Shown here in pieces: positions 1 to 9,907 of a DNA stretch of 64,000 bases. The position numbers were made by a program, and so were the translations under genes. Origin of the DNA: Pseudomonas putida (GTDB lineage Bacteria; Pseudomonadota; Gammaproteobacteria; Pseudomonadales; Pseudomonadaceae); contig NZ_CP109603.1 in assembly GCF_025905425.1 (NCBI RefSeq), positions 532,001-596,000 on the forward strand. Direction: 5' to 3'. The notes below the pieces were generated by a model. That model was given only the letters and a program-made list of their open reading frames with translations, had not been told where the DNA came from and made no database searches. How positions within the stretch are numbered: position 1 is the stretch's first letter; each line of letters opens with the position of its first letter.

Positions 1-1
1 G

Positions 2-655
2 GTCAGCAATGCCAGCGTGGTGGTACAGCTGGTAATGCTGATCCTGGTGGCCGCCTCGGTCACCTCATGGATCATGATCTTTCAGCGCAGCACCATGCTG
101 CGCGCCGGTCGTCGTGCGCTGGATGCCTTCGAGGAGCGCTTCTGGTCGGGTATCGACCTGTCCAAGCTGTACCGTCAGGCAGGCAGCAACCCAGACCCGG
201 ATTCGGGCGTGGAGCAGGTCTTCCGCGCAGGTTTCAAAGAGTTCTCGCGCCTGCGCCAGCAGCCGGGTGTCGACCCGGACGCGGTCATGGAAGGCGTTGG
301 CCGGGCCATGCGCGTGGCCATTTCGCGTGAGGAAGAAAAGCTCGAGCAGAGCCTGCCATTCCTCGCCACCGTTGGTTCGACCAGCCCGTACATCGGCCTG
401 TTCGGTACCGTGTGGGGCATCATGAACTCCTTCCGCGGCCTGGCCAGCGCCCAGCAGGCCACCCTGGCCACGGTTGCCCCAGGTATCGCCGAAGCCCTGA
501 TCGCCACCGCCATCGGCCTGTTCGCGGCAATCCCTGCGGTTATCGCCTACAACCGATTCGCCGCGCGCAGCGAAGTGCTGATCGGTCGTTACTACACCTT
601 CGCCGACGAGTTCCAGGCGATCCTGCACCGCAAAGTGCACACCAGCGAAGAGTAA
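2..655 (+). CDS. tolQ: TolQ, Tol-Pal proton channel subunit (5' end outside window)
   Basis: TolQ is the inner-membrane subunit that forms, with TolR, the proton-driven motor of the Tol-Pal envelope system. The reading frame is already open at base 2 (residues VSNAS before the first GTG at 17), so the true start lies upstream of the window and only about the first dozen codons are missing. About 217 residues are visible, against about 230 in the family. A first membrane segment near the visible N terminus and two more in the C-terminal half (around residues 125-190) fit the MotA/TolQ/ExbB fold. tolR follows 14 bases later and the rest of the operon runs in order, so the call is secure. Confidence 0.97.
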   Translation, partial: VSNASVVVQLVMLILVAASVTSWIMIFQRSTMLRAGRRALDAFEERFWSGIDLSKLYRQAGSNPDPDSGVEQVFRAGFKEFSRLRQQPGVDPDAVMEGVGRAMRVAISREEEKLEQSLPFLATVGSTSPYIGLFGTVWGIMNSFRGLASAQQATLATVAPGIAEALIATAIGLFAAIPAVIAYNRFAARSEVLIGRYYTFADEFQAILHRKVHTSEE

Positions 656-669
656 TCAGGTAGAAGCCC

Positions 670-1122
670 ATGGCCCGAGTTCGCCACAAACGCAAGCCGG
701 TCGCCGAGATGAACGTGGTGCCCTACATCGACGTGATGCTGGTGCTGCTGGTCATCTTCATGGTGACGGCCCCCATGCTCAACCAGGGCGTGAAGGTCGA
801 CCTGCCCAAGGTTTCCAGTGAAGCCTTGCCGCAGGACAACAACGTCCAGATCCTCACCATCTCCATCAAGGCCGACAAAACCTACTACTGGAACCTCGGC
901 AGCGAAGTCGATACCGACAAGCAGATGGACAAGGCCATGACCTTGCCCGACATGACCAACGCAGTGACCAAGATCATTGCCGCCGGCCGTGACCAGGGCA
1001 AGCAGACCCAGGTCTTCATTCGTGGCGACAAGGCTGTCGACTACGGCGCCGTCATGGGCGCCATGGGCGGGTTGCAGAAGGCCGGTGTCGGTAACGTTGG
1101 CCTGATTACCGAGGCGCCCTGA
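670..1122 (+). CDS. tolR: TolR, ExbD/TolR-family motor subunit
   Basis: TolR couples proton flow through TolQ to movement of TolA. The 150-residue protein has a basic cytoplasmic N terminus, one membrane segment at about residues 19-38 that begins YIDVMLVLLVIF, and a periplasmic C-terminal domain. Asp21 in that segment matches the conserved proton-handling aspartate of the ExbD/TolR family. The stop codon overlaps the tolA start (ATGA at 1119-1122 region), which suggests translational coupling. Length and context are typical and nothing looks disrupted. Confidence 0.97.
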   Translation: MARVRHKRKPVAEMNVVPYIDVMLVLLVIFMVTAPMLNQGVKVDLPKVSSEALPQDNNVQILTISIKADKTYYWNLGSEVDTDKQMDKAMTLPDMTNAVTKIIAAGRDQGKQTQVFIRGDKAVDYGAVMGAMGGLQKAGVGNVGLITEAP

Positions 1123-2270
1123 TGCAACAGCGAGAGCCATCCGCCTCGGAAAGCTACTTCTGGCCCAGTGTCTGGGCCATCGGCCTGCATGTGCTGGTGT
1201 TCGCCATGCTGTTCGTCAGTTTTGCCATGACGCCTGAACTGCCGCCTTCCAAGCCGATCGTCCAAGCTACCCTGTATCAGCTCAAGTCCAAGAGCCAGGC
1301 GACTACCCAGACCAATCAGAAGATTGCCGGGGAAGCGAAGAAAACCGCCTCGCGCCAGACCGAAGTCGAGCAGCTTGAACAGAAGAAGGTCGAGCAAGAG
1401 GCCGTGAAGGCCGCGGAACAAAAGAAAGCCGACGCCGCTCAAAAGGCCGAGGAGGCTCGCGAGGCTGCCGAGGCCAAGAAGGCTGAGGCCGCCGAGGCCA
1501 AGAAAGCTGAAGCCGCCGAAGCCAAGAAGGCTGAGGAAGCTGCCAAGGCCACCGAGGCCAAGAAAGCCGCCGAAGCCAAGAAAGCCGAGGAGGCGAAGAA
1601 GGCCGCCGAGAAGCAACAGGCCGACATCGCCAAGAAAAAGGCTGAGGAAGAGGCCAAGAAGAAAGCCGCCGAGGACGCCAAGAAAGAGGCTGCCGAGGAA
1701 GCGAAAAAACAAGCCGCCGAGGACGCCAAGAAAAAGGCAGCCGAAGAGGCCAAGAAGAAAGCAGCCGAGGACGCCAAGAAGAAAGCGGCGGCCGAGGATG
1801 CGAAGAAGAAGGCAGCTGAAGAGGCCAAGAAAAAGGCCGCGGCAGACGCCCAGAAGAAAAAGGCACAGGAAGCGGCCCGCAAGTCGGCGGAAGACAAGAA
1901 AGCCCAGGCCCTGGCCGAGCTGTTGTCCGACACCACCGAGCGGCAGCAGGCACTGGCTGATGAGCAAGGCGACCAGGTGGCCGGCAGTTTCGACGACCTG
2001 ATCCGTTTGCGAGCGGCCGAAGGCTGGGCGCGTCCGCCTTCCGCGCGTAAGGGCATGACGGTGGTCCTGCAGATCAACATGTTGCCAGATGGCACCATCA
2101 CCAATGCCAGCGTTCTGCGCTCCAGTGGCGACGGTCCGTTCGACAGTTCGGCGGTGGCAGCAGTGAAGAACATCGGTCGTCTGACCGAAATGCAGGGTAT
2201 GAAGCCGAGCGATTTCAATCAGTATCGTTCGTTCAAGATGACATTTACACCTGAGGATCTAGCGTTGTGA
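1122..2270 (+). CDS. tolA: TolA, periplasm-spanning Tol protein
   Basis: TolA bridges the inner membrane motor and the outer-membrane Pal complex. The 382-residue protein shows a membrane anchor at about residues 15-37, then a long Ala/Lys/Glu-rich helical stalk (about residues 70-260) made of repeated [12 protein letters not shown] units, and a globular C-terminal domain (about 285-382) of the TolA/TonB type. The stalk DNA (about 1380-1900) is low-complexity and repetitive, so length variation between strains would be expected there. The ATG overlaps the tolR stop, and the GTG of tolB overlaps its own stop, keeping the operon coupled. Confidence 0.96.
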   Translation: MQQREPSASESYFWPSVWAIGLHVLVFAMLFVSFAMTPELPPSKPIVQATLYQLKSKSQATTQTNQKIAGEAKKTASRQTEVEQLEQKKVEQEAVKAAEQKKADAAQKAEEAREAAEAKKAEAAEAKKAEAAEAKKAEEAAKATEAKKAAEAKKAEEAKKAAEKQQADIAKKKAEEEAKKKAAEDAKKEAAEEAKKQAAEDAKKKAAEEAKKKAAEDAKKKAAAEDAKKKAAEEAKKKAAADAQKKKAQEAARKSAEDKKAQALAELLSDTTERQQALADEQGDQVAGSFDDLIRLRAAEGWARPPSARKGMTVVLQINMLPDGTITNASVLRSSGDGPFDSSAVAAVKNIGRLTEMQGMKPSDFNQYRSFKMTFTPEDLAL

Positions 2271-3568
2271 TTAAACGTCTGAGAGGACTGCTGGTCATGC
2301 TCTGCTGCGTAGCAGGCATGGCGGTGGCAGATGAAAAGAACATCCTGGTCACCAGTGGCAGCGACCGGGCCACGCCCATCGCGGTAGTGCCGTTCGGTCT
2401 GCAGGGCGGCAGCGTGCTGCCCGAAGACATGGCCGACATCATTGGCAACGACCTGCGCAACTCCGGCTACTACTCGCCGATCCCACGGCAGAACATGATC
2501 AGCCAGCCATCCCAGGCCAGCGAAGTCATCTTCCGCGACTGGAAAGCGCTGGGTGCCCAGTACGTGATGGTCGGCAGCATCGTGCCGTCGGGCGGGCGCC
2601 TGCAGGTGCAGTACGCCCTGTTCAACGTCGCCACCGAGCAGCAAGTGCTGACCGGTAGCGTGGCGGGCAGCGTTGACCAGCTGCGCGACATGTCGCACTA
2701 CATCGCCGACCAGTCGTTCGAAAAACTCACCGGTATCAAGGGTGCGTTCTCGACGCGCATGCTGTACGTGACGGCCGAGCGTTTCTCCACCAACAACACC
2801 CGTTACACCCTGCAGCGTTCGGACTACGACGGTGCTCGGGCGGTGACCCTGCTGCAATCGCGTGAGCCGATCCTGTCGCCACGCTTTGCACCGGATGGCA
2901 AGCGTATTGCCTATGTGTCGTTCGAGCAGAAGCGCCCGCGCATTTTCGTTCAGCACATCGATACCGGTCGCCGTGAGCAGGTCACCAACTTCGAAGGCCT
3001 CAACGGTGCGCCGGCCTGGTCGCCTGACGGTTCGCGCCTGGCGTTCGTGCTGTCCAAAGATGGCAACCCGGACATCTACGTGATGAACGTGGCTTCGCGT
3101 CAGATCAGCCGTGTCACTGCCGGCCCCGGTATCAACACCGAGCCGTTCTGGGGCAAGGATGGCAACACCCTGTACTTCACCTCCGACCGTGGTGGCAAGC
3201 CACAGATCTACAAACAGTCGGTCAGTGGTGGTAGCGCCGAGCGCGTAACTTTCGTCGGCAACTACAACGCCAACCCGAAACTTTCGGCGGACGAAAAGAC
3301 GCTGGTGATGATCCACCGTCAGCAGGGCTTCACCAACTTCAAAGTGGCGGCACAGGACTTGCAGCGCGGAAGTGTAAAGATTCTCTCTGAAACAAGTCTT
3401 GATGAGTCTCCCACTGTTGCGCCAAACGGCACCATGCTAATCTACGCCACCCGCCAGCAGGGCCGGGGAGTCTTGATGCTCGTGTCGCTTAATGGCCGCG
3501 TGAGGCTCCCACTTCCTACCGCTCAAGGCGAAGTCAGAGAACCGTCCTGGTCCCCTTTCCTGAACTGA
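2267..3568 (+). CDS. tolB: TolB, periplasmic beta-propeller protein
   Basis: TolB is the soluble periplasmic partner that binds Pal and the TolA C-terminal domain. The GTG start at 2267 overlaps the tolA stop. Residues 1-21 form a signal peptide ending near GMAVA before DEKNILV. The N-terminal domain (about 22-165) is followed by repeats with the pattern SPDGxRLAF/xPDGKRIAY typical of the six-bladed TolB propeller. At 433 residues it matches the family length (about 430). The gene sits between tolA and pal, as usual. Confidence 0.97.
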   Translation: MIKRLRGLLVMLCCVAGMAVADEKNILVTSGSDRATPIAVVPFGLQGGSVLPEDMADIIGNDLRNSGYYSPIPRQNMISQPSQASEVIFRDWKALGAQYVMVGSIVPSGGRLQVQYALFNVATEQQVLTGSVAGSVDQLRDMSHYIADQSFEKLTGIKGAFSTRMLYVTAERFSTNNTRYTLQRSDYDGARAVTLLQSREPILSPRFAPDGKRIAYVSFEQKRPRIFVQHIDTGRREQVTNFEGLNGAPAWSPDGSRLAFVLSKDGNPDIYVMNVASRQISRVTAGPGINTEPFWGKDGNTLYFTSDRGGKPQIYKQSVSGGSAERVTFVGNYNANPKLSADEKTLVMIHRQQGFTNFKVAAQDLQRGSVKILSETSLDESPTVAPNGTMLIYATRQQGRGVLMLVSLNGRVRLPLPTAQGEVREPSWSPFLN

Positions 3569-3622
3569 TTGCGGCGTAATACGTTTTGCTTAACACACTG
3601 GGGTTTCATTAGGAGTTTCACG

Positions 3623-4123
3623 ATGGAAATGCTGAAGTTTGGTAAATTCGCTGCGCTGGCTCTGGCCATGGCTGTAGCTGTAGGTTGCTCCTCGAAGGGC
3701 GGCGACAACGCTGGTGAAGGCGCTGCTGTCGATCCGAACGCTGGCTACGGTGCAAACACCGGCGCCGTTGACGGTTCCCTGAGCGAAGAAGCCGCCCTGC
3801 GCGCAATCACCACCTTCTACTTCGAATACGACAGCTCGGACCTGAAGCCAGAAGCCATGCGCGCTCTGGACGTTCACGCCAAGGACCTGAAGTCCAACGG
3901 CAACCGCGTTGTTCTGGAAGGCAACACCGACGAGCGCGGCACCCGCGAGTACAACATGGCTCTGGGTGAGCGTCGTGCCAAGGCCGTTCAGCGTTACCTG
4001 GTTCTGCAGGGCGTTTCCCCTGCTCAACTGGAACTGGTCTCCTACGGTGAAGAGCGTCCTGTTGCCACTGGCAACGACGAGCAATCCTGGGCTCAGAACC
4101 GTCGCGTAGAACTGCGTAAGTAA
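3623..4123 (+). CDS. pal: Pal (OprL), peptidoglycan-associated lipoprotein
   Basis: Pal anchors the outer membrane to peptidoglycan. The ATG at 3623 is chosen because it has AGGAG eight bases upstream and begins the signal sequence. The open frame continues upstream to 3569 but that part lacks signal-peptide character. The lipobox AVAVGC puts the lipidated cysteine at residue 22. A flexible Gly/Ala-rich linker follows, then an OmpA-like domain (about 55-166) with the FEYDSSDL and DERGTxEYNxxLGxRRA motifs that bind diaminopimelate. The protein is 166 residues. In Pseudomonas it is also called OprL. Confidence 0.97.
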   Translation: MEMLKFGKFAALALAMAVAVGCSSKGGDNAGEGAAVDPNAGYGANTGAVDGSLSEEAALRAITTFYFEYDSSDLKPEAMRALDVHAKDLKSNGNRVVLEGNTDERGTREYNMALGERRAKAVQRYLVLQGVSPAQLELVSYGEERPVATGNDEQSWAQNRRVELRK

Positions 4124-4129
4124 GTTCCT

Positions 4130-4945
4130 ATGCGAATGTGCCGCCGTGTTGTAACCGTCCTCGCACTCAGCCTGCCGCTCGCGGCCTGGGCTGAGATCCC
4201 TGTAGTAGATGACAACGCAGGCGGTTATCCGCCTGCGGGTTATGGCACGAGCGGCGCCTATGCCGGGGCAGGGGCTTCGGCCCCTGCCTCTGCGCAGGGG
4301 CAGCTGTTCATGCAGCTGCAACAGATGCAGGATCAGCTTTCCCGCCAGCAAGGCATCATCGAAGAGTTGCAAAACGATGTGTCGCGCATGAAGCAGGAGA
4401 ACCTGGAGCGTTACCAGGATCTGGACCGTCGCATCAACAGTGGTGCCGCGCCTGCCGCGACCCCTGACAATTCCGCTACCGGTGGTGCATCCAATGCCGC
4501 CCCCGGTGCAGCAGCAGGCGCCGCTGGCGCTGCTGCACAACAACCGGCCGCCAGCAGCGAGCCCGGTGATCCGGCGAAAGAGAAGCTCTATTACGATGCC
4601 GCTTTCGACCTGATCAAGCAGAAGGACTTCGACAAGGCCAGCCAGGCGTTCAACGCCTTCCTGCGCAAATACCCCAACAGCCAGTACGCCGGCAACGCCC
4701 AGTACTGGCTGGGTGAGGTGAACCTGGCCAAGGGTGACCTGCCAGGTGCCAGCCAGGCATTTGCCCAGGTGAGCCAGAAGTACCCCAAGCACAGCAAAGT
4801 GCCTGATTCGCTGTACAAGCTGGCCGACGTCGAACGCCGCATGGGCCACACCGACAAGGTCAAAGGCATTTTGCAGCAAGTCATCACCCAGTACCCCGGC
4901 ACGTCTGCCGCGCAACTGGCGCAGCGTGACCTGCAGAAGCTCTAA
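4130..4945 (+). CDS. cpoB: CpoB (YbgF), cell-division coordinator
   Basis: CpoB is the periplasmic TPR protein that links peptidoglycan synthesis with outer-membrane constriction and binds TolA. Visible parts in order: a signal peptide (residues 1-about 22, ending LAAWA), a coiled-coil trimerisation segment (about 60-105, rich in Gln and heptads), an Ala/Gly/Pro linker, and three TPR-like repeats (about 150-271, with the pattern YxxAFxLIKQKDFxxAxxAFxxFLxxYPxSxYAxNAQYWLGE). It starts six bases after pal and ends the operon, just before a strong terminator. Confidence 0.95.
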   Translation: MRMCRRVVTVLALSLPLAAWAEIPVVDDNAGGYPPAGYGTSGAYAGAGASAPASAQGQLFMQLQQMQDQLSRQQGIIEELQNDVSRMKQENLERYQDLDRRINSGAAPAATPDNSATGGASNAAPGAAAGAAGAAAQQPAASSEPGDPAKEKLYYDAAFDLIKQKDFDKASQAFNAFLRKYPNSQYAGNAQYWLGEVNLAKGDLPGASQAFAQVSQKYPKHSKVPDSLYKLADVERRMGHTDKVKGILQQVITQYPGTSAAQLAQRDLQKL

Positions 4946-4962
4946 GCTGCACCCTTCGAAAG

Positions 4963-4988
4963 AAACCCGCGCCAGTCGCGGGTTTTTT
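4963..4988 (+). terminator. Rho-independent terminator of the tol-pal operon
   Basis: A 9-bp perfect stem (AAACCCGCG / CGCGGGTTT) with a 5-base loop is followed by a T run. It lies 17 bases after the cpoB stop. Confidence 0.9.
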
Positions 4989-5104
4989 CGTTAGAATTAC
5001 TGCCCTTTTTCTTAAACACGCTGCTGCGGATAACGCCATGTCGAGTCCGCGACAGTGCCTGACGGAGGCGGACAGCCTGTTTAGCTGTCACGCCCGTGGC
5101 GATC

Positions 5105-5752
5105 ATGCAAGACACATTACGCATCACCGAAGTCTTTTACTCTTTGCAGGGTGAAACACGAACGGCTGGGCTGCCCACGGTATTCGTGCGCCTGACCGGT
5201 TGCCCCCTGCGCTGTCAGTACTGCGACAGTGCCTACGCGTTCACTGGCGGCACCCTTCGCACCCTCGATTCGATCATGGAACAGGTGGCCGGCTTCAAAC
5301 CGCGCTATGTCTGCGTCACTGGCGGTGAGCCGTTGGCCCAGCCCAATGCTTTGCCGTTGCTCCAGCAGTTGTGCGATGCCGGCTACGAAGTCTCGCTGGA
5401 GACCAGTGGCGCGCTGGATATTTCGGGTACCGACACCCGCGTCAGTCGCGTGGTCGACCTGAAGACCCCAGGCTCCGAGGAGTCGCACCGAAATCGCTAC
5501 GAGAACATCGAGCACCTGACCCGCAATGACCAGGTCAAGTTCGTGATCTGCTCCCGCGAGGATTATGACTGGGCCGTGTCCAAGCTGATCCAGTACAACC
5601 TGGCCGAGCGTGCCGGCGAGGTGTTGTTCTCGCCTAGTCACCATCAGGTGAGCGCGAGCGACCTGGCTGACTGGATCATTGCCGACAACCTGCCCGTACG
5701 TTTCCAGTTGCAGCTGCACAAGCTTTTGTGGAACGACGAACCCGGACGTTGA
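5105..5752 (+). CDS. queE: QueE, 7-carboxy-7-deazaguanine synthase
   Basis: QueE is the radical-SAM enzyme that makes 7-carboxy-7-deazaguanine from 6-carboxy-tetrahydropterin in queuosine synthesis. The ATG at 5105 gives a 215-residue protein starting MQDTLRITEVF. An earlier in-frame GTG at 5096 exists but adds only three residues. Cys33, Cys37 and Cys40 form the CxxxCxxC cluster (CPLRCQYC), followed by the GGEPL motif. queC follows 17 bases later on the same strand, so the two pathway genes are probably co-transcribed. Confidence 0.95.
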   Translation: MQDTLRITEVFYSLQGETRTAGLPTVFVRLTGCPLRCQYCDSAYAFTGGTLRTLDSIMEQVAGFKPRYVCVTGGEPLAQPNALPLLQQLCDAGYEVSLETSGALDISGTDTRVSRVVDLKTPGSEESHRNRYENIEHLTRNDQVKFVICSREDYDWAVSKLIQYNLAERAGEVLFSPSHHQVSASDLADWIIADNLPVRFQLQLHKLLWNDEPGR

Positions 5753-5769
5753 TTGAGGAGTAGCAGTAC

Positions 5770-6444
5770 ATGACTGAGAAACGCGCGGTAATCCTGCTGT
5801 CTGGCGGCCTGGACTCGGCCACCGTCGTGGCCATGGCCCAAGCTGAGGGCTACAGCTGTTACACCATGAGTTTCGACTACGGCCAGCGTCATCGGGCTGA
5901 GCTCGATGCGGCCGCCCGCGTCGCGCGTGATCTGGGCGTGGTCGAGCACAAGGTCATTGGCCTGAGCCTGGACGGTATTGGTGGCTCAGCCCTGACCGAC
6001 AGCAGCATCGATGTACCGGAAGCCCCCGGTAAGGGTATCCCGGTCACCTACGTGCCTGCGCGCAACACGGTCTTCCTGTCCTTAGCCCTGGGCTGGGCGG
6101 AGGTGCTTGAAGCGCGTGACATCTTCATCGGCGTCAATGCCGTGGATTATTCCGGTTACCCGGACTGCCGCCCAGAATTCGTCGAAGCCTTCGAGCGTAT
6201 GGCCAACCTGGCGACCAAGGCGGGTGTCGAAGGGCAGGGCTTCCGTATCCAGGCGCCATTGCAGAACATGAGCAAGGCGCAGATCGTACAGGCCGGCATC
6301 GCCCGTGGTGTGGACTACAGCCTGACGGTTTCCTGCTACCAAGCCGATGACCAGGGCCGTGCCTGCGGCAAGTGCGACAGCTGCCGCCTGCGTGCCGATG
6401 GTTTCAAGGCCGCCGGCATTACGGACCCGACGCGTTATTTTTGA
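5770..6444 (+). CDS. queC: QueC, 7-cyano-7-deazaguanine synthase
   Basis: QueC converts 7-carboxy-7-deazaguanine to preQ0 using ATP and ammonia. The 224-residue protein shows the ATP-binding PP-loop SGGLDSAT at residues 11-18 and a C-terminal zinc-binding cysteine group (CYQADD..., [10 protein letters not shown]) near residues 190-207. GAGGAG stands about ten bases upstream of the ATG. It follows queE directly. The tRNA-Lys gene begins about 60 bases after its stop. Confidence 0.96.
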   Translation: MTEKRAVILLSGGLDSATVVAMAQAEGYSCYTMSFDYGQRHRAELDAAARVARDLGVVEHKVIGLSLDGIGGSALTDSSIDVPEAPGKGIPVTYVPARNTVFLSLALGWAEVLEARDIFIGVNAVDYSGYPDCRPEFVEAFERMANLATKAGVEGQGFRIQAPLQNMSKAQIVQAGIARGVDYSLTVSCYQADDQGRACGKCDSCRLRADGFKAAGITDPTRYF

Positions 6445-6463
6445 AAAATTTTATGATGAGGTG

Positions 6464-6491
6464 TTGATTTCTCGTTAGAAATCAGTATTAT
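6464..6491 (+). promoter_or_regulatory. Probable sigma70 promoter of tRNA-Lys with embedded dyad
   Basis: TTGATT (6464-6469) and TATTAT (6486-6491) are separated by 16 bases and followed by a GC-rich discriminator, 15 bases before the tRNA. A perfect 8-bp inverted repeat (TGATTTCT 6465-6472 / AGAAATCA 6477-6484) sits inside the spacer. It could be an operator or the queC terminator stem. Confidence 0.6.
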
Positions 6492-6505
6492 ACGCGCCAT
6501 CCAAC

Positions 6506-6581
6506 GGGTCGTTAGCTCAGTTGGTAGAGCAGTTGGCTTTTAACCAATTGGTCGTAGGTTCGAATCCTACACGACCCACCA
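6506..6581 (+). tRNA. tRNA-Lys (anticodon TTT)
   Basis: The acceptor stem GGGTCGT pairs with ACGACCC, the D arm is GCTCAGTTGGTAGAGC, the anticodon loop is CTTTTAA (anticodon TTT), and the T arm contains GTTCGAATC. The 3' CCA is encoded. It is 76 nt long. Confidence 0.98.
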
Positions 6582-6594
6582 TACGCAGTAAGTC

Positions 6595-6626
6595 AAAGCC
6601 CGCTACCGGCAACGGTCGCGGGCTTT
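6595..6626 (+). terminator. Terminator after tRNA-Lys
   Basis: AAAGCCCGC (6595-6603) pairs with GCGGGCTTT (6618-6626) and T-rich sequence follows. It lies 13 bases after the tRNA. Confidence 0.8.
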
Positions 6627-6673
6627 GTCGTTTCTGGCTTGTGCTGCCGCCGATGGGCCGCAAAGCGGCCCGA

Positions 6674-7633
6674 TTACTCGGCCCACTCCGGATCACCGGT
6701 AAACACCACGGTCAACCAGCGGTCCGGCCCTTCGCCGCCCACGGCGTCGCCGATTTCATTGCGCAGCGCATCCCACTCATCGATGGTCTTCGCGCCCATG
6801 CCCGTAGGCACGATGAAGTACAGCTCGATTTCCCGCGAGCGCCCGACCTTGGCCACATAGGCGCGGTACGACTGCAGCCCGTGGCGGGCGACGAATGCCT
6901 TGGCGACTTCGTCGACATGCAGTTTGAGGTCGCTTGGCGTCACCAGGAAAATTTCCGAAAACGCCTGGCGTACCACCGACAGCGGCAATGGAATGATCAC
7001 CAGGCAGACCAGCGCCAGCACCGCTGGGTCGATGTATGGAGACATCCACTCCCACTGCGTGCCTTGCACCGCATAACCAAAGCAGAAGGCGATCAGCAAC
7101 GCGGCGGTAATGCTTGCTGACATCACCCAGCCCTTGACGTCCATGCGCACGAAGTCCGAACCCAGTTTGCGGTTGGCGCGTGCTTCGACGACCGCGATGG
7201 TGGCGCAGGCAATCACGGTCAGTAACGCGTAAACCATGGCAATGCCAAACTCCAGATGCCGCCCGCCCTGCAGCACGCTGCTGACGGCGTTGATCAGCGC
7301 ATACAGGGCCACACCGCTAAGCAGGATGCCATTGAGCGCCAGGACCATCGGTTCCAGGTGCCAGAAGCCCATGGTGAACCGCTCGCGCAATTTGCGCGAC
7401 ATCTGCAGGCTGGTGGCGTGCGAGGTAATCAGTTTGACCACCACCAGCGACAGGCCGCTCATGCTGGCGTCGACCAGGGAATAGACGCCGTCGAAAATGA
7501 TCGAGAACGAACCGGATGCCAGGCCGAAGGCGATGCCGATGGTGGCGATGAACAAGGTGACGGCGATCGAGGTGCGTAGCAGGCCTTGCTCGCTGGTGAT
7601 GTCGAAGAAGGGGGTTTTGTTTGCTGCTTCCAT
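6674..7633 (-). CDS. Cation diffusion facilitator-like transporter
   Basis: The 319-residue protein has five or six predicted membrane segments in residues 20-215 and a cytoplasmic C-terminal ferredoxin-like domain (about 225-319), the layout of cation diffusion facilitators that export divalent metals in exchange for protons. The canonical HxxxD metal site of helix II is replaced by an Asp-rich version (FDGVYSLVDASMS), and the helix V motif reads RMDVKGWVMSA, so substrate choice cannot be inferred. The ATG at 7633 has AAAGAGC about seven bases upstream. It is convergent with tRNA-Lys and separated from the chemoreceptor gene by a REP pair. Confidence 0.8.
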   Translation of the reverse strand: MEAANKTPFFDITSEQGLLRTSIAVTLFIATIGIAFGLASGSFSIIFDGVYSLVDASMSGLSLVVVKLITSHATSLQMSRKLRERFTMGFWHLEPMVLALNGILLSGVALYALINAVSSVLQGGRHLEFGIAMVYALLTVIACATIAVVEARANRKLGSDFVRMDVKGWVMSASITAALLIAFCFGYAVQGTQWEWMSPYIDPAVLALVCLVIIPLPLSVVRQAFSEIFLVTPSDLKLHVDEVAKAFVARHGLQSYRAYVAKVGRSREIELYFIVPTGMGAKTIDEWDALRNEIGDAVGGEGPDRWLTVVFTGDPEWAE

Positions 7634-7667
7634 GGGTAAAGCTCTTTCAAAAAGGTGGGTTGCCTGT

Positions 7668-7773
7668 ACTGGCTTCTTCGCGGGGCAAGCCCGCTCCTAC
7701 AGGTGCGACACCGCCCTCAAGGCTGGCGACCATCCTGTGGGAGCGGGCTTGCCCCGCGAAGAGGCCAGTACAG
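7668..7773. repeat. REP pair (BIME), inverted
   Basis: Two P. putida-type REP units face each other: GGCTTCTTCGCGGGGCAAGC... at the left and ...GCTTGCCCCGCGAAGAGGCC at the right, joined by about 30 bases. Confidence 0.9.
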
Positions 7774-7774
7774 A

Positions 7775-9841
7775 CTAAACGCGGAACTGCTCCATCAAGG
7801 CTTGCTGCTGATTGGCCAGCCGGTTCAGCGCCTGGCTGATCCGCGCCGATTCATCAGCCTGGCCAGACAGCGATTCTGTCACATCGCGAATGCCAGCCAC
7901 GTTACGGTTCACTTCTTCGGCCACTGCGCTCTGCTCTTCCGCCGCCGAGGCGATCTGCAGGTTCATGTCGCTGATCACCGCCACCGCTTCGCCGATACGC
8001 TGCAGCGCTGGCAGCGCCTGCTCCATGCGCGTTGCGCTGGCCTGGGCCTGGCGCTGGCCTTCATGCATGGCGCCTACCACATCCTGGGTGCCTTGTTGCA
8101 GGCCTTCGATGACCTGGCGGATCTCCTCGACCGACACCTGAGTACGTTGCGCCAGGCTGCGCACTTCATCGGCGACCACGGCAAAGCCGCGTCCGGCCTC
8201 GCCGGCGCGTGCCGCTTCGATCGCGGCATTGAGCGCGAGCAAGTTGGTCTGCTCGGCAATCGCGCGGATCACATCCAGCACCGTGCCGATCTGCTCGCTG
8301 CGGCTTTCCAGGGCGCGGGCCTCGTCCATCGCGGTGTTCATGTCGGCTGCCAGGCGGTCGATGGCCTGGCGGGTGCTGGCAATCAGCTGCAGGCCGTCGC
8401 GGCTGGCCTGGTCGGCGCCACGCGCGGCCTGGGCTGCCTGCGAGGCATTGTGGGCGACGTCCAACGCGGTGGCGCTCATTTCGTTGGCGGCCGTGGCCAC
8501 CTGCTCGATTTCCCGGTGTTGCTGCTGCATGCCGTTGCTGGTCTGGCTGGCGATGGCTGCGGACTGGTCGGCGGTGCCGCGGGCCTCCTGTAGCGAACCT
8601 TTGACCTGGGCGATCACCGGTTGGAGCTTGTCGAGGAAGCGGTTGAACCAGCCGGTCAGCTGGCCCAGTTCGTCCTGGCGGGCGTAGTCCAGGCGGCGCG
8701 TCAGGTCGCCTTCGCCGCTGGCGATGTCTTCCAGGCGCGCCGCTACGGCAAGGATCGGCCGGGTTACGCCGCGGGCGGTCAGCCAGACCAGCGCCAGGCC
8801 CAGCACAGCAGCGCCGAGGCCGATCAGCAGGCTGGTAATGTTGGCGCGCTGGTTGTGCGCGTCCAGGCGTTGGTTGAGGGCGACTGCTGGCGCTTGCAGC
8901 ACGCTTTCCGGCAACTCCAGCAACACCTGCCAGGGGGCGGCGTCGGGGATGGGGGCGAACGGGTGGGCAACGCGCAGCAGGCCGCTTGCCACGGCCTTGT
9001 CCAGCACCTTGCCGAGCTGGGTGCTGTCACGGCTGTGGCCCGCCAGCAGGCCGGCGGGGCTGACTATGCTGACTTGGCCCTGGCCATCGAACAGTTCCTC
9101 GCGACCGTCCAGGCTTAGTTGTTGCAAGTTGTCCAGGCCAATGTCCAGGCCTACCACGCCGATGACCTTGCCGTTGTCCAGCAGGGGCAGGGCAATGCTG
9201 GTCATCAGCACCTGACGGCCATTGACCTCGTCGAGGTACGGCTCAAGCATGCAGGTCTGGGCCGTCTCTTGCGGGCAGGTCAGCCAGCGGTTCTGGGGGC
9301 TGCCGCTGGTGCTGATACGGGTATCGGCCAGCATCGACTCAGGCATGGCCTCGTGTTCCAGGGTGCCGGGGCGGGGTTGTGACCAGTACAGCGAGAAGCG
9401 CCCGCTGTCGTTGCTGCCCACGGCATCCTGGCCAACGAACTGGCTGTCCTGGTGGTCCAGGGCATTGGGCTGGAACACCAGGTACAGGCCGATCACATCT
9501 GGGTTGCCGGCCAGGCTGGCACGCGCTTCGCGGGTCAGTTCGGCGCGCAGGTCGCTGCCGCCACGGGCTTTCAGCACCTGCACCAGGCGGCGAAAGCCAT
9601 TGCCATATTGATAAGCGTCCATGACGTAGCGCTGGATGCGCAGCGCCTGGGTTTGGGCGTGAGCCTGCAGGCGCAGGCGCGCGCTCTGGTCGAGCATTTC
9701 GGTATTGGCCTGGTTGACCAGTGCTGCGCTGCGCCGGGCCTGGGTCAGCGAGGTGGCGACCAGCAGGGCGACAATGGCCAGCAGGCACAGGCCGGCAAGC
9801 AGGGTGATCTTCCACTGGATGGAGAGGCGGCGCAGCGGCAT
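7775..9841 (-). CDS. mcpU: Methyl-accepting chemoreceptor, probably McpU-like (polyamines)
   Basis: This 688-residue receptor has a first membrane segment at about residues 11-30, a large periplasmic dCache-type sensor (about 35-325), a second membrane segment (about 335-360), a HAMP domain (about 360-415) and a signalling domain containing the hairpin tip [26 protein letters not shown]. The ligand domain and the adjacent PuuP-type importer match what I know of P. putida McpU (PP_1228), which senses putrescine and other polyamines; the name rests on that context and memory, not on an alignment. No C-terminal NWETF CheR-binding pentapeptide is present. It is preceded by a 12-bp hairpin. Confidence 0.8.
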   Translation of the reverse strand: MPLRRLSIQWKITLLAGLCLLAIVALLVATSLTQARRSAALVNQANTEMLDQSARLRLQAHAQTQALRIQRYVMDAYQYGNGFRRLVQVLKARGGSDLRAELTREARASLAGNPDVIGLYLVFQPNALDHQDSQFVGQDAVGSNDSGRFSLYWSQPRPGTLEHEAMPESMLADTRISTSGSPQNRWLTCPQETAQTCMLEPYLDEVNGRQVLMTSIALPLLDNGKVIGVVGLDIGLDNLQQLSLDGREELFDGQGQVSIVSPAGLLAGHSRDSTQLGKVLDKAVASGLLRVAHPFAPIPDAAPWQVLLELPESVLQAPAVALNQRLDAHNQRANITSLLIGLGAAVLGLALVWLTARGVTRPILAVAARLEDIASGEGDLTRRLDYARQDELGQLTGWFNRFLDKLQPVIAQVKGSLQEARGTADQSAAIASQTSNGMQQQHREIEQVATAANEMSATALDVAHNASQAAQAARGADQASRDGLQLIASTRQAIDRLAADMNTAMDEARALESRSEQIGTVLDVIRAIAEQTNLLALNAAIEAARAGEAGRGFAVVADEVRSLAQRTQVSVEEIRQVIEGLQQGTQDVVGAMHEGQRQAQASATRMEQALPALQRIGEAVAVISDMNLQIASAAEEQSAVAEEVNRNVAGIRDVTESLSGQADESARISQALNRLANQQQALMEQFRV

Positions 9842-9865
9842 GAGGGCTTTCCTTTTCGATCAAGG

Positions 9866-9895
9866 ACAACGCCCGCGATCAGGCGCGGGCGTTGT
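9866..9895 (-). terminator. 12-bp perfect hairpin between puuP and mcpU
   Basis: ACAACGCCCGCG (9866-9877) pairs perfectly with CGCGGGCGTTGT (9884-9895). Both neighbouring genes read leftward. The T run on the minus strand is weak, so it may attenuate rather than stop transcription. Confidence 0.6.
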
Positions 9896-9907
9896 CGGCG
9901 GCGGGGG

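Noticed and set aside
1041..1967. A Gly/Leu-rich frame opposite tolA
   Set aside because: It arises from the Ala/Lys repeat of the tolA stalk read backwards.
4989..5104. Possible preQ1 riboswitch before queE
   Set aside because: I looked for the short pseudoknot pattern of known preQ1 classes and could not find it.
6521..7120. A 199-codon frame running out of tRNA-Lys
   Set aside because: It begins in the tRNA and is antisense to the CDF-like gene.
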